A DNA stretch of 64,000 nucleotides from Litoditis marina. Its lineage: Eukaryota; Nematoda; Chromadorea; Rhabditida; Rhabditidae. Each line of letters begins with the position of its first letter. Positions within the stretch are counted from its first letter, which is position 1. Under the pieces are notes generated by a model. That model worked only from the letters and a program-made list of their open reading frames with translations. It had not been told where the DNA came from and ran no database searches. Positions 1-12,504 of the stretch are shown one piece after another. The DNA lies in the NCBI GenBank assembly GCA_964036275.1, contig CAXIWQ010000127.1:1-64000 (forward strand), given 5' to 3'. Made by a program: the position numbers and the translations under genes.

Positions 1-585
1 GCGATACGTCGGTCAGTACACGCACGTGAGGGTGAAATAGAGTTGTCTAAACATGAACGAATTACTGTAGTGAACTGATGATCTGGAACCTTGTCTACCA
101 ATACTTTTATTCAGTTTTCTGTATTTGTGGTAATGAGAAGATAACGATGTCGTGAGGTTTCTGCGGATTTCGGATGCGATACGTCGGTCAGTACACGCAC
201 GTGAGGGTGAAATAGAGTTGTCTAAACATGAACAAATTACTGTAGTGAACTGATGCTCTGGAACCTTCTCTAACAATACTTTTATTCAGTTTTCTGTATT
301 TGTGGTGTTGAGAATATAGAGATGTCTTGAGGTTTCTGCGGATTTCGGATGCGATACGTCGGTCAGTACACGCACGTGAGGGTAAAATAGAGTTGTCTAA
401 ACATGAACGAATTACTGTAGTGAACTGATGATCTGGAACCTTGTCTACCAATACTTTTATTCAGTTTTCTGTATTTGTGGTGATGAGAAAATAAAGATGT
501 CGTGAGGTTTCTGCGGTGTTCGGATGCGATAAGTCGGTCAGTACACGCACGTGAGGGTGAAATAGAGTTGTCTAAACATAAACGA
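1..585. repeat. 175-bp satellite, about 3.3 tandem copies
   Basis: The sequence GCGATACGTCGGTCAG starts at 1, 176 and 351, and again at 526 with one change (GCGATAAGTC), so the period is exactly 175 bp. Copies differ by scattered substitutions and no large indels, which suggests recent homogenisation. The array runs off the left edge and stops in the fourth copy at about 585, where the foldback element begins. The length is near one nucleosome repeat, as in many centromeric satellites, but no function can be read from it. Short open frames on the minus strand recur with the period and look incidental. Confidence 0.95.
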
Positions 586-1295
586 ATTCATGAAAAAGTG
601 GGGGCCCAACGACTGTGAGATTTGTCTTCTGCTGTGCGCCCCTTAGACAACTACTCTCAAATGGAGCAGCTACTGCTACAAAAACCGAAAAATACTCATG
701 TATAACTATTAATTACAAACATACAAAAGTCGTAAAATATTTTTTCAAACCTGTAAACTAGAATCTGTAAATAACCGAAAAATACTGCTATACTCAAGTA
801 TAACTCTTCATTACAAACATACAAAAGTCGTGAAATATTTTATCAAACCTGTAAACTAGAATCTACAAATCACAGATGTTAACTCAGCGTAGTCAATTAT
901 AGAGTACCTGGTTTTGTGCACAATGGTTGGTGTTTTTCATCATTACTTCAATTCTAGGTGCTATAACGTTTGGCATATTATTCAACAGTTGTTCTCTCTT
1001 TCGCAGCTGTGACTTGTAGATTCTAGTTTACAGGTTTGATAAAATATTTCACGACTTTTGTATGTTTGTAATGAAGAGTTATACTTGAGTATAGCAGTAT
1101 TTTTCGGTTATTTACAGATTCTAGTTTACAGGTTGAAAAAATATTTTACGACTTTTGTATGTTTGTAATTAATAGTTATACATGAGTATTTTTTCGGTTT
1201 TTGTAGCAGTAGCTGCTCCATTTGAGAGTAGTTGTCTAAGGGGCGCACAGCAGAAGACAAATCTCACAGTCGTTGGGCCCCACTTTTTCATGAAT
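586..1295. mobile_element. Foldback (MITE-like) element with ~290-bp inverted arms
   Basis: The left arm (586-875) is nearly the reverse complement of the right arm (1007-1295), leaving a spacer of about 131 bp. The ends read ATTCATGAAAAAGTG on the left and its complement on the right. Each arm contains an internal direct duplication of about 98 bp: ACAAACATACAAAAGTCGT occurs at 715 and 813, and in inverted form in the right arm. No coding frame for a transposase is seen, so this would be a non-autonomous element. It interrupts the 175-bp satellite within its GAATTA segment; AATT flanks both ends, but the palindromic context makes a target-site duplication uncertain. The satellite does not resume on the right. 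Confidence 0.85.
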
Positions 1296-1296
1296 T

Positions 1297-1399
1297 TTTC
1301 TCTTTTTGTATACATGCCGTAGGTATGTGGTTTGATCTGTACGGTGCAGATAAAATTGTTTTCTTAATAAACCACTTGCCGAGTATTACTATCATTTGA
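1297..1399. other. Short unique spacer
   Basis: About 100 bp of AT-rich sequence between the foldback element and the 99-bp satellite. I see no gene, repeat or recognisable site in it. Confidence 0.6.
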
Positions 1400-4300
1400 G
1401 TCCCGAGGAAAGTTTTTCAATATCCTTGAGGACAAAAGTGGACAGATTGTCCAGTTTGTTTCCTGAAGACAAAAAGTTAACATGTTGTCCAATTTTTGTC
1501 CCGAGGAAATGTTTTCAACATCCTTGAGGACAAAAAGTGGACAGATTGTCCAGTTTGGTTCCTGAAGACAAAAAGTAAACAGGTTGTCCAATTTTGTCCC
1601 GAGGAAATGTTTTCAACATCCTTGAGGACAAAAGGTGGACAGATTGTCCAGTTGGTTTCCTGAAGACAAAAATTAAACAAGTTGTCCAATTTTTGTCCGA
1701 GGAAAGTTTTTCAATATCCTTGAGGACAGAAGGTGGACAGATTGTCCAGTCCAGTTGGTTTCCTGAAGACAAAAAGTAAACAGGTTGTCCAATTTTTGTC
1801 CCGAGGAAAGTTTTTCAATATCCTTGAGGACAAAAAGTGGACAGATTGTCCAGTTTGTTTCCTGGAAACAAAAAGTTGACAGGTTGTCCAATTTTTGTCC
1901 TGAGGAATCTTTTTTGAGATCTTTGAGGACAAAAGGTGGACAGATTGTCCAGTTTGTTTTTTAAAGACAAAAAGTAAACAGGTTGTCCAAGTTTTGTCCC
2001 GAGGAAATGTTCTCAACATCCTTGAGGACAAAAAGTGGACAGATTGTCCAGTTGGTTTCCTGAAGACAAAAATTAAACAAGTTGTCCAAGTTTTGTCCCG
2101 AGGAAATGTTCTCAACATCCTTGAGGACAAAAAGTGGACAGATTGTCCAGTTGGTTTCCTGAAGACAAAAATTAAACAGGTTGTCCAATTTTTGTCCTGA
2201 GGAAATGTTTTCAACATCCTTGAGGACAAAAAGTGAACAGATTGTCCAATTTTTGTCCCGAGGTAATGTTTTCAACATCCTTGAGGACAAAAGGTGGACA
2301 GATTGTCCAGTCCAGTTGGTTTCCTAAAGACAAAAAGTAAACAGGTTGTCCAATTTTTGTCCGAGGAAATGTTTTCAACATCCTTGAGGACAAAAGGTGG
2401 ACAGATTGTCCAGTTGGTTTCCTGAAGACAAGAATTAAACAAGTTGTCCAATTTTTGTCCCGAGGAAATGTTTTCAACATCCTTGAGGACAAAAAGTGGA
2501 CAGATTGTCCAGTTTGTTTCCTGAAGACAAAAAGTAAACAGGTTGTCCACTTTTTGTCCCGAGGTAATGTTTTCAACATCCTTGAGGACAAAAAGTGGAC
2601 AGATTGTCCAGTTTGTTTCCTGAAGACAAAAAGTAAACAGGTTGTCCAATTTTTGTCCCGAGGAAAGTTTTTCAATATCCTTGAGGACAATAAGTGGACA
2701 GATTGTCCAGTTTGTTTCCTGAAGACAAAGAGTTAACAGGTTGTCCAATTTTTGTCCTGAGGAATCTTTTTCGAGATCCTTGAGGCTTGAGGACAGAAGG
2801 TGGACAGATTGTCCAGTTTGTTTCCTGAAGACAAAAAGTAAACAGGTTGTCCAATTTTTGTCCCGAGGAAAGTTTTTCTATATCCTTGAGGACAAAAAGT
2901 GGACAGATTGTCCAGTTTGTTTCCTGAAGACAAAAAGTAAACAGGTTGTCCACTTTTTGTCCCGAGGTAATGTTTTCAACATCCTTGAGGACAAAAAGTG
3001 GACAGATTGTCCAGTTTGTTTCCTGAAGACAAAAAGTAAACAGGTTGTCCAATTTTTGTCCCGAGGAAAGTTTTTCAATATCCTTGAGGACAAAAAGTGG
3101 ACAGATTGTCCAGTTTGTTTCCTGAAGACAAAGAGTTAACAGGTTGTCCAATTTTTGTCCTGAGGAATCTTTTTCGAGATCTTTGAGGACAAAAGGTGGA
3201 CAGATTGTCCAGTTTGTTTCCTGAAGACAAAAAGTAAACAGGTTGTCCAATTTTTGTCCCGAGGAAAGTTTTTCAATATCCTTGAGGACAAAAAGTGGAC
3301 AGATTGTCCAGTTTGTTTCCTGAAGACAAAAAGTTAACATGTTGTCCAATTTTTGTCCCGAGGAAATGTTTTCAACATCCTTGAGGACAAAAAGTGGACA
3401 GATTGTCCAGTTTGGTTCCTGAAGACAAAAAGTAAACAGGTTGTCCAATTTTTGTCCCGAGGTAATGTTTTCAACATCCTTGAGGACAAAAGGTGGACAG
3501 ATTGTCCAGTTGGTTTCCTGAAGACAAAAAGTAAACAGGTTGTCCAATTTTTGTCCCGAAGAAATGTTTTCAACATCCTTGGGGACAGAAAGTGGACAGA
3601 TTGTCCAATTTTTGTCCCAAGGTAATGTTTTCAACATCCTTGAGGACAAAAGGTGGACAGATTGTCCAGTTGGTTTCCTGAAGACAAAAAGTGAACAGGT
3701 CGTCCAATTTTTGTCCCGAGGAAATGTTTTCAACATCCTTGAGGACAAAAAGTGAACAGATTGTCTAATTTTTGTCCCGAGGTAATGTTTTCAACATCCT
3801 TGAGGACAAAAGGTGGACAGATTGTCCAGTTGGTTTCCTGAAGACAAAAAGTGAACAGGTCGTCCAATTTTTGTCCCGAGGAAATGTTTTCAACATCCTT
3901 GAGGACAGAAAGTGGACAGATTGTCCAATGTTTGTCCCAAGGTAATGTTTTCAACATCCTTGAGGACAAAAGGTGGACAGATTGTCCAGTTGGTATCCTG
4001 AAGACAAAAAGTGAACAGGTCGTCCAATTTTTGTCCCGAGGAAAGTTTTTCAATATCCTTGAGGACAAAAAGTGGACAGATTGTCCAGTTTGTTTCCTGA
4101 AGACAAAAAGTTAACATGTTGTCCAATTTTTGTCCCGAGGAAATGATTTCAACATCCTTGAGGACAAAAAGTGGACAGATTGTCCAGTTGGTTTCCTGAA
4201 GACAAAAAGTGAACAGGTCGTCCAATTTTTGTCCCGAGGAAATGTTTTCAACATCTTTGAGGACAAAAGGTGGACAGATTGTCCAGTCCAGTTGGTTTCC

Positions 4301-5010
4301 TGAAGACAAAAAGTAAACAGGTTGTCCAATTGTTGTCCCGAGGAAAGTTTTTCAATATCCTTGAGGACAAAAAGTGGACAGATTGTCCAGTTTGTTTCCT
4401 GGAGACCAAAAGTTGACAGGTTGTCCAATTTTTGTCCTGAGGAATCTTTTTTGAGATCTTTGAGGACAAAAGGTGGACAGATTGTCCAGTTTGTTTCCTA
4501 AAGACAAAAAGTGAACAGGTTGTCCAATTTTGTCCCGAGGAAAGTTTTTCAATATCCTTGAGGACAAAAAGTGGACAGATTGTCCAGTTTGTTTCCTGAA
4601 GACAAAAAGTAAACAGGTTGTCCACTTTTTGTCCCGAGGTAATGTTTTCAACATCCTTGAGGACAAAAAGTGGACAGATTGTCCAATTTTTGTCCCAAGG
4701 TAATGTTTTCAACATCCTTGAGGACAAAAGGTGGACAGATTGTCCAGTTGGTTTCCTGAAGACAAAAAGTAAACAGGTTGTCCAATTTTTGTCCCGAAGA
4801 AATGTTTTCAACATCCTTGGGGACAGAAAGTGGACAGATTGTCCAATTTTTGTCCCAAGGTAATGTTTTCAACATCCTTGAGGACAAAAGGTGGACAGAT
4901 TGTCCAGTTGGTTTCCTGAAGACAAAAAGTAAACAGGTTGTCCAATTTTTGTCCCGAGGAAAGTTTTTTTCAATATCCTTGAGGACAAAAAGTGGACAGA
5001 TTGTCCAGTT

Positions 5011-5250
5011 TGGCCGAGTGGTCAAGTGGTTAGCGTTCGGCTGTCGCTCCACAGACCTGGGTTCGATCCCCGCTCGCCGCGGTATCTGTCTGGCGGACCG
5101 CATGAGCTGGTTACAAAGCTCACCCATGCCTATCTCCACCCCTCTACGGACAGTCCTTCTACGGTTGATATATGATTTGTGTGTGATTATGTAATTTTCT
5201 CAATAAAGCACACGGCTGAAATAGTTGCCGTAAAAGATTATTATTATATT
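5011..5250 (+). mobile_element. tRNA-derived SINE, copy 1
   Basis: A 240-bp element. The head carries an RNA polymerase III A box (TGGCCGAGTGG) and a B box (GGTTCGATCCC about 50 bp on), as in tRNA genes. The D-arm resembles serine-type tRNAs, but the usual acceptor stem is replaced by satellite sequence. A tRNA-unrelated body follows, then AATAAAG and a tail of (ATT)n. It sits between ...GTCCAGTT and GTTTCCTGAAG of the 99-bp unit. No open frame of its own is expected: SINEs use the reverse transcriptase of a LINE partner, and none is seen here. Confidence 0.85.
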
Positions 5251-5991
5251 GTTTCCTGAAGACAAAAAGTAAACAGGTTGTCCAATTTTTGTCCCGAGGA
5301 AAGTTTTTCAATATCCTTGAGGACAAAAGGTGGACAGATTGTCCAATTTTTGTCCCGAGGTAATGTTTTCAACATCCTTGAGGACAAAAGATGGACAGAT
5401 TGTCCAGTTGGTTTCCTGAAGACAAAAAGTAAACAGGTTGTCCATTTTTGTCCCGAAGAAATGTTTTCAACATCCTTGGGGACAGAAAGTGGACAGATTG
5501 TCCAATTTTTGTCCCAAGGTAATGTTTTCAACATCCTTGAGGACAAAAAGTGGACAGATTGTCCAGTTGGTTTCCTGAAGACAAAAAGTAAACAGGTTGT
5601 CCAATTTTTGTCCCGAAGAAATGTTTTCAACATCCTTGGGGACAGAAAGTGGACAGATTGTCCAATTTTTGTCCCAAGGTAATGTTTTCAACATCCTTGA
5701 GGACAAAAGGTGGGCAGATTGTCCAGTTGGTTTCCTGAAGACAAAAAGTGAACAGGTCGTCCAATTTTTGTCCCGAGGAAATGTTTTCAACATCCTTGAG
5801 GACAAAAAGTGAACAGATTGTCCAATTTTTGTCCCGAGGTAATGTTTTCAACATCCTTGAGGACAAAAGGTGGACAGATTGTCCAGTCCAGTTGGTTTCC
5901 TGAAGACAAAAAGTAAACAGGTTGTCCAATTTTGTCCCGAGGAAAGTTTTTCAATATCCTTGAGGACAAAAAGTGGACAGATTGTCCAGTT

Positions 5992-6231
5992 TGGCCGAGT
6001 GGTCAAGTGGTTAGCGTTCGGCTGTCGCTCCACAGACCTGGGTTCGATCCCCGCTCGCCGCGGTATCTGTCTGGCGGACCGCATGAGCTGGTTACAAAGC
6101 TCACCCATGCCTATCTCCACCCCTCTACGGACAGTCCTTCTACGGTTGATATATGATTTGTGTGTGATTATGTTATTTTCTCAATAAAGCACACGGCTGA
6201 AATAGTTGCCGTAAAAGATTATTATTATGTT
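5992..6231 (+). mobile_element. tRNA-derived SINE, copy 2
   Basis: Nearly identical to the copy at 5011 and at the same position in the satellite unit. It shares with the copy at 8627 the variants ATGTTATTTT in the body and ATTATTATGTT in the tail, and both are followed by the same ~720 bp of satellite. These two therefore belong to one duplicated block. Confidence 0.85.
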
Positions 6232-7827
6232 GTTTCCTGAAGACAAAAAGTAAACAGGTTGTAAAAATTTTGTCCCGAGGAAATGTTTTCAACATCCTTG
6301 AGGACAAAAGGTGAACAGATTGTCCAGTTGGTTTCCTGAAGACAAAAATTAAACAAGTTGTCCAATTTTTGTCCCGAGGAAATGTTTTCAACATCCTTGA
6401 GGACAAAAAGTGGACAGATTGTCCAGTTTGTTTCTTGAAGACAAAAAGTAAACAGGTTGTTCAATTTTTGTCCCGAGGAAATGTTTTCAACATCCTTGAG
6501 GACAAAAGGTGGACAGATTGTCCAGTTGGTTTCCTGAAGACAAAAATTAAACAAGTTGTCCAATTTTTGTCCCGAGGAAATGTTTTCAACATCCTTGAGG
6601 ACAAAAAGTGGACAGATTGTCCAGTTTGTTTCTTGAAGACAAAAAGTAAACAGGTTGTCCCCTTTTTGTCCCGAGGTAATGTTTGCAACATCCTTGAGGA
6701 CAAAAGGTGGACAGATTGTCCAGTTGGTTTCCTGAAGACAAACAGTAAACAGGTTGTCCAATTTTTGTCCCGAGGAAATGTTTTCAACATCCTTGAGGAC
6801 AAAAAGTGGACAGATTGTCCAATTTTTGTCCCGAGGTAATGTTTTCAACATCCTTGAGGACAAAAGATGGACATATTGTCCAGTTGGTTTCCTGAAGACA
6901 AAAAGTAAACAGGTTGTCCAATTTTTGTCCCGAAGAAATGTTTTCAACATCCTTGGGGACAGAAAGTGGACAGATTGTCCAATTTTTGTCCCAAGGTAAT
7001 GTTTTCAACATCCTTGAGGACAAAAGGTGGACAGATTGTCCAGATGGTTTCCTGAAGACAAAAAGTAAACAGGTTGTCCAATTTTTGTCCCGAGGAAAGT
7101 TTTTCAATATCCTTGAGGACAAAAAGTGGACAGATTGTCCAGTTTGTTTCTTGAAGACAAAAAGTAAACAGGTTGTCCCCTTTTTGTCCCGAGGTAATGT
7201 TTGCAACATCCTTGAGGACAAAAGGTGGACAGATTGTCCAGTTGGTTTCCTGAAGACAAACAGTAAACAGGTTGTCCAATTTTTGTCCCGAGGAAATGTT
7301 TTCAACATCCTTGAGGACAAAAAGTGGACAGATTGTCCAATTTTTGTCCCGAGGTAATGTTTTCAACATCCTTGAGGACAAAAGATGGACATATTGTCCA
7401 GTTGGTTTCCTGAAGACAAAAAGTAAACAGGTTGTCCAATTTTTGTCCCGAAGAAATGTTTTCAACATCCTTGGGGACAGAAAGTGGACAGATTGTCCAA
7501 TTTTTGTCCCAAGGTAATGTTTTCAACATCCTTGAGGACAAAAGGTGGACAGATTGTCCAGTTGGTTTCCTGAAGACAAAAAGTGAACAGGTCGTCCAAT
7601 TTTTGTCCCGAGGAAATGTTTTCAACATCCTTGAGGACAAAAAGTGAACAGATTGTCCAATTTTTGTCCCGAGGTAATGTTTTCAACATCCTTGAGGACA
7701 AAAGATGGGCAGATTGTCCAGTCCAGTTGGTTTCCTGAAGACAAAAAGTAAACAGGTTGTCCAATTTTTGTCCCGAGGAAAGTTTTTCAATATCCTTGAG
7801 GACAAAAAGTGGACAGATTGTCCAGTT

Positions 7828-8067
7828 TGGCCGAGTGGTCAAGTGGTTAGCGTTCGGCTGTCGCTCCACAGACCTGGGTTCGATCCCCGCTCGCCGCGGT
7901 ATCTGTCTGGCGGACCGCATGAGCTGGTTACAAAGCTCACCCATGCCTATCTCCACCCCTCTACGGACAGTCCTTCTACGGTTGATATATGATTTGTGTG
8001 TGATTATGTAATTTTCTCAATAAAGCACACGGCTGAAATAGTTGCCGTAAAAGATTATTATTATATT
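7828..8067 (+). mobile_element. tRNA-derived SINE, copy 3
   Basis: Full-length copy with A box, B box and (ATT)n tail. It carries ATGTAATTTT and ends ATTATATT. It is followed by the distinctive TTTCCTAAAGAC and a T-run ending in TTTTTTCCCGAGG, shared with the copies at 9780 and 12265. This marks a second co-amplified lineage. Confidence 0.85.
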
Positions 8068-8626
8068 GTTTCCTAAAGACAAAAAGTAAACAGGTTGTCC
8101 AATTTTTTCCCGAGGAAATGTTTTCAACATCCTTGAGGACAAAAGGTGGACAGATTGTCCAGTTGGTTTCCTGAAGACAAAAATTAAACAAGTTGTCCAA
8201 TTTTTGTCCCGAGGAAATGTTTTTAACATCCTTGAGGACAAAAGGTGGACAGATTGTCCAGTTGGTTTCCTGAAGACAAAAAGTAAACAGGTTGTCCACT
8301 TTTTGTCCCGAGGTAATGTTTTCAACATCCTTGAGGACAAAAGGTGGACAGATTGTCCAGTTGGTTTCCTGAAGACAAAAATTAAACAAGTTGTCCAATT
8401 TTTGTCCCGAGGAAATGTTTTCAACATCCTTGAGGACAAAAAGTGAACAGATTGTCCAATTTTTGTCCCGAGGTAATGTTTTCAACATCCTTGAGGACAA
8501 AAGGTGGACAGATTGTCCAGTCCAGTTGGTTTCCTGAAGACAAAAAGTAAACAGGTTGTCCAATTTTTGTCCCGAGGAAAGTTTTTCAATATCCTTGAGG
8601 ACAAAAAGTGGACAGATTGTCCAGTT

Positions 8627-8866
8627 TGGCCGAGTGGTCAAGTGGTTAGCGTTCGGCTGTCGCTCCACAGACCTGGGTTCGATCCCCGCTCGCCGCGGTA
8701 TCTGTCTGGCGGACCGCATGAGCTGGTTACAAAGCTCACCCATGCCTATCTCCACCCCTCTACGGACAGTCCTTCTACGGTTGATATATGATTTGTGTGT
8801 GATTATGTTATTTTCTCAATAAAGCACACGGCTGAAATAGTTGCCGTAAAAGATTATTATTATGTT
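8627..8866 (+). mobile_element. tRNA-derived SINE, copy 4
   Basis: Full-length copy, the partner of the one at 5992 (offset 2,635 bp). The satellite after it (8867-9585) matches 6232-6950. It was therefore copied as part of a satellite block, not by a new retrotransposition. Confidence 0.85.
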
Positions 8867-9779
8867 GTTTCCTGAAGACAAAAAGTAAACAGGTTGTAAA
8901 AATTTTGTCCCGAGGAAATGTTTTCAACATCCTTGAGGACAAAAGGTGAACAGATTGTCCAGTTGGTTTCCTGAAGACAAAAATTAAACAAGTTGTCCAA
9001 TTTTTGTCCCGAGGAAATGTTTTCAACATCCTTGAGGACAAAAAGTGGACAGATTGTCCAGTTTGTTTCTTGAAGACAAAAAGTAAACAGGTTGTTCAAT
9101 TTTTGTCCCGAGGAAATGTTTTCAACATCCTTGAGGACAAAAGGTGGACAGATTGTCCAGTTGGTTTCCTGAAGACAAAAATTAAACAAGTTGTCCAATT
9201 TTTGTCCCGAGGAAATGTTTTCAACATCCTTGAGGACAAAAAGTGGACAGATTGTCCAGTTTGTTTCTTGAAGACAAAAAGTAAACAGGTTGTCCCCTTT
9301 TTGTCCCGAGGTAATGTTTGCAACATCCTTGAGGACAAAAGGTGGACAGATTGTCCAGTTGGTTTCCTGAAGACAAACAGTAAACAGGTTGTCCAATTTT
9401 TGTCCCGAGGAAATGTTTTCAACATCCTTGAGGACAAAAAGTGGACAGATTGTCCAATTTTTGTCCCGAGGTAATGTTTTCAACATCCTTGAGGACAAAA
9501 GATGGACATATTGTCCAGTTGGTTTCCTGAAGACAAAAAGTAAACAGGTTGTCCAATTTTTGTCCCGAAGAAATGTTTTCAACATCCTTGGGGACAGAAA
9601 GTGGACAGATTGTCCAATTTTTGTCCCAAGGTAATGTTTTCAACATCCTTGAGGACAAAAGGTGGACAGATTGTCCAGATGGTTTCCTGAAGACAAAAAG
9701 TAAACAGGTTGTCCAATTTTTGTCCCGAGGAAAGTTTTTCAATATCCTTGAGGACAAAAAGTGGACAGATTGTCCAGTT

Positions 9780-10019
9780 TGGCCGAGTGGTCAAGTGGTT
9801 AGCGTTCGGCTGTCGCTCCACAGACCTGGGTTCGATCCCCGCTCGCCGCGGTATCTGTCTGGCGGACCGCATGAGCTGGTTACAAAGCTCACCCATGCCT
9901 ATCTCCACCCCTCTACGGACAGTCCTTCTACGGTTGATATATGATTTGTGTGTGATTATGTAATTTTCTCAATAAAGCACACGGCTGAAATAGTTGCCGT
10001 AAAAGATTATTATTATATT
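9780..10019 (+). mobile_element. tRNA-derived SINE, copy 5
   Basis: Full-length copy in the same satellite phase, with the same downstream TTTCCTAAAGAC signature as the copies at 7828 and 12265. Confidence 0.85.
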
Positions 10020-12264
10020 GTTTCCTAAAGACAAAAAGTAAACAGGTTGTCCAATTTTTTCCCGAGGAAATGTTTTCAACATCCTTGAGGACAAAAGGTG
10101 GACAGATTGTCCAGTTGGTTTCCTGAAGACAAAAATTAAACAAGTTGTCCAATTTTTGTCCCGAGGAAATGTTTTCAACATCCTTGAGGACAAAAAGTGG
10201 ACAGATTGTCCAGTTTGTTTCTTGAAGACAAAAAGTAAACAGGTTGTCCACTTTTTGTCCCGAGGTAATGTTTTCAACATCCTTGAGGACAAAAGGTGGA
10301 CAGATTGTCCAGTTGGTTTCCTGAAGACAAAAAGTAAACAGGTTGTCCAATTTTTGTCCCGAGGTAATATTTTCAACATCCTTGAGGACAAAAGGTGGAC
10401 AGATTGTCCAGTTGGTTTCCTGAAGACAAAAAGTAAACAGGTTGTCCAATTTTTGTCCCGAAGAAATGTTTTCAACATCCTTGGGGACAGAAAGTGGACA
10501 GATTGTCCAATTTTTGTACCAAGGTAATGTTTTCAACATCCTTGAGGACAAAAGGTGGACAGATTGTCCAGTTGGTTTCCTGAAGACAAAAAGTAAACAG
10601 GTTGTCCAATTTTTGTCCCGAGGAAATGTTTTCAACATCCTTGAGGACAAAAGATGGACAGATTGTCCAGTTGGTTTCCTGAAGACAAAAAGTAAACAGG
10701 TTGTCCAATTTTTGTCCCGAAGAAATGTTTTCAACATCCTTGGGGACAGAAAGTGGACAGATTGTCCAATTTTTGTCCCAAGGTAATATTTTCAACATCC
10801 TTGAGGACAAAAGATGGACAGATTGTCCAGTTGGTTTCCTGAAGACAAAAAGTAAACAGGTTGTCCAATTTTTGTCCCGAAGAAATGTTTTCAACATCCT
10901 TGGGGACAGAAAGTGGACAGATTGTCCAATTTTTGTACCAAGGTAATGTTTTCAACATCCTTGAGGACAAAAGGTGGACAGATTGTCCAGTTGGTTTCCT
11001 GAAGACAAAAAGTGAACAGGTCGTCCAATTTTTGTCCCGAGGAAATGTTTTCAACATCCTTGAGGACAAAAAGTGAACAGATTGTCCAATTTTTGTCCCG
11101 AGGTAATGTTTTCAACATCCTTGAGGACAAAAGGTGGGCAGATTGTCCAGTCCAGTTGGTTTCCTGAAGACAAAAAGTAAACAGGTTGTCCAATTTTTGT
11201 CCCGAGGAAATGTTTTCAACATCCTTGAGGACAAAAAGTGGACAGATTGTCCAATTTTTGTCCCGAGGTAATGTTTTCAACATCCTTGAGGACAAAAGGT
11301 GGGCAGATTGTCCAGTCCAGTTGGTTTCCTGAAGACAAAAAGTAAACAGGTTGTCCAATTTTTGTCCCGAGGAAATGTTTTCAACATCCTTGAGGACAAA
11401 AAGTGGACAGATTGTCCAATTTTTGTCCCAAGGTAATGTTTTCAACATCCTTGAGGACAAAAGGTGGACAGATTGTCCAGATGGTTTCCTGAAGACAAAA
11501 AGTAAACAGGTTGTCCAATTTTTGTCCCGAGGAAAGTTTTTCAATATCCTTGAGGACAAAAAGTGGACAGATTGTCCAGTTTGTTTCTTGAAGACAAAAA
11601 GTAAACAGGTTGTCCCCTTTTTGTCCCGAGGTAATGTTTGCAACATCCTTGAGGACAAAAGGTGGACAGATTGTCCAGTTGGTTTCCTGAAGACAAACAG
11701 TAAACAGGTTGTCCAATTTTTGTCCCGAGGAAATGTTTTCAACATCCTTGAGGACAAAAAGTGGACAGATTGTCCAATTTTTGTCCCGAGGTAATGTTTT
11801 CAACATCCTTGAGGACAAAAGATGGACATATTGTCCAGTTGGTTTCCTGAAGACAAAAAGTAAACAGGTTGTCCAATTTTTGTCCCGAAGAAATGTTTTC
11901 AACATCCTTGGGGACAGAAAGTGGACAGATTGTCCAATTTTTGTCCCAAGGTAATGTTTTCAACATCCTTGAGGACAACAGGTGGACAGATTGTCCAGTT
12001 GGTTTCCTGAAGACAAAAAGTGAACAGGTCGTCCAATTTTTGTCCCGAGGAAATGTTTTCAACATCCTTGAGGACAAAAAGTGAACAGATTGTCCAATTT
12101 TTGTCCCGAGGTAATGTTTTCAACATCCTTGAGGACAAAAGATGGGCAGATTGTCCAGTCCAGTTGGTTTCCTGAAGACAAAAAGTAAACAGGTTGTCCA
12201 ATTTTTGTCCCGAGGAAAGTTTTTCAATATCCTTGAGGACAAAAAGTGGACAGATTGTCCAGTT

Positions 12265-12504
12265 TGGCCGAGTGGTCAAGTGGTTAGCGTTCGGCTGTCG
12301 CTCCACAGACCTGGGTTCGATCCCCGCTCGCCGCGGTATCTGTCTGGCGGACCGCATGAGCTGGTTACAAAGCTCACCCATGCCTATCTCCACCCCTCTA
12401 CGGACAGTCCTTCTACGGTTGATATATGATTTGTGTGTGATTATGTAATTTTCTCAATAAAGCACACGGCTGAAATAGTTGCCGTAAAAGATTATTATTA
12501 TATT
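12265..12504 (+). mobile_element. tRNA-derived SINE, copy 6
   Basis: Full-length copy. The satellite upstream of it (about 11863-12264) repeats 7426-7827 at an offset of 4,437 bp, including the unusual GATGGGCAGATTGTCC variant. It again travels with its satellite surroundings. Confidence 0.85.

Noticed and set aside
1..590. 87-residue minus-strand frames in the 175-bp satellite
   Set aside because: They recur with the period, overlap one another and have no recognisable domain.
5004..5080. A functional tRNA gene at the SINE head
   Set aside because: A and B boxes are present, but the acceptor stem is satellite sequence, no 3' partner strand pairs with it, and the element continues into a SINE body and tail.
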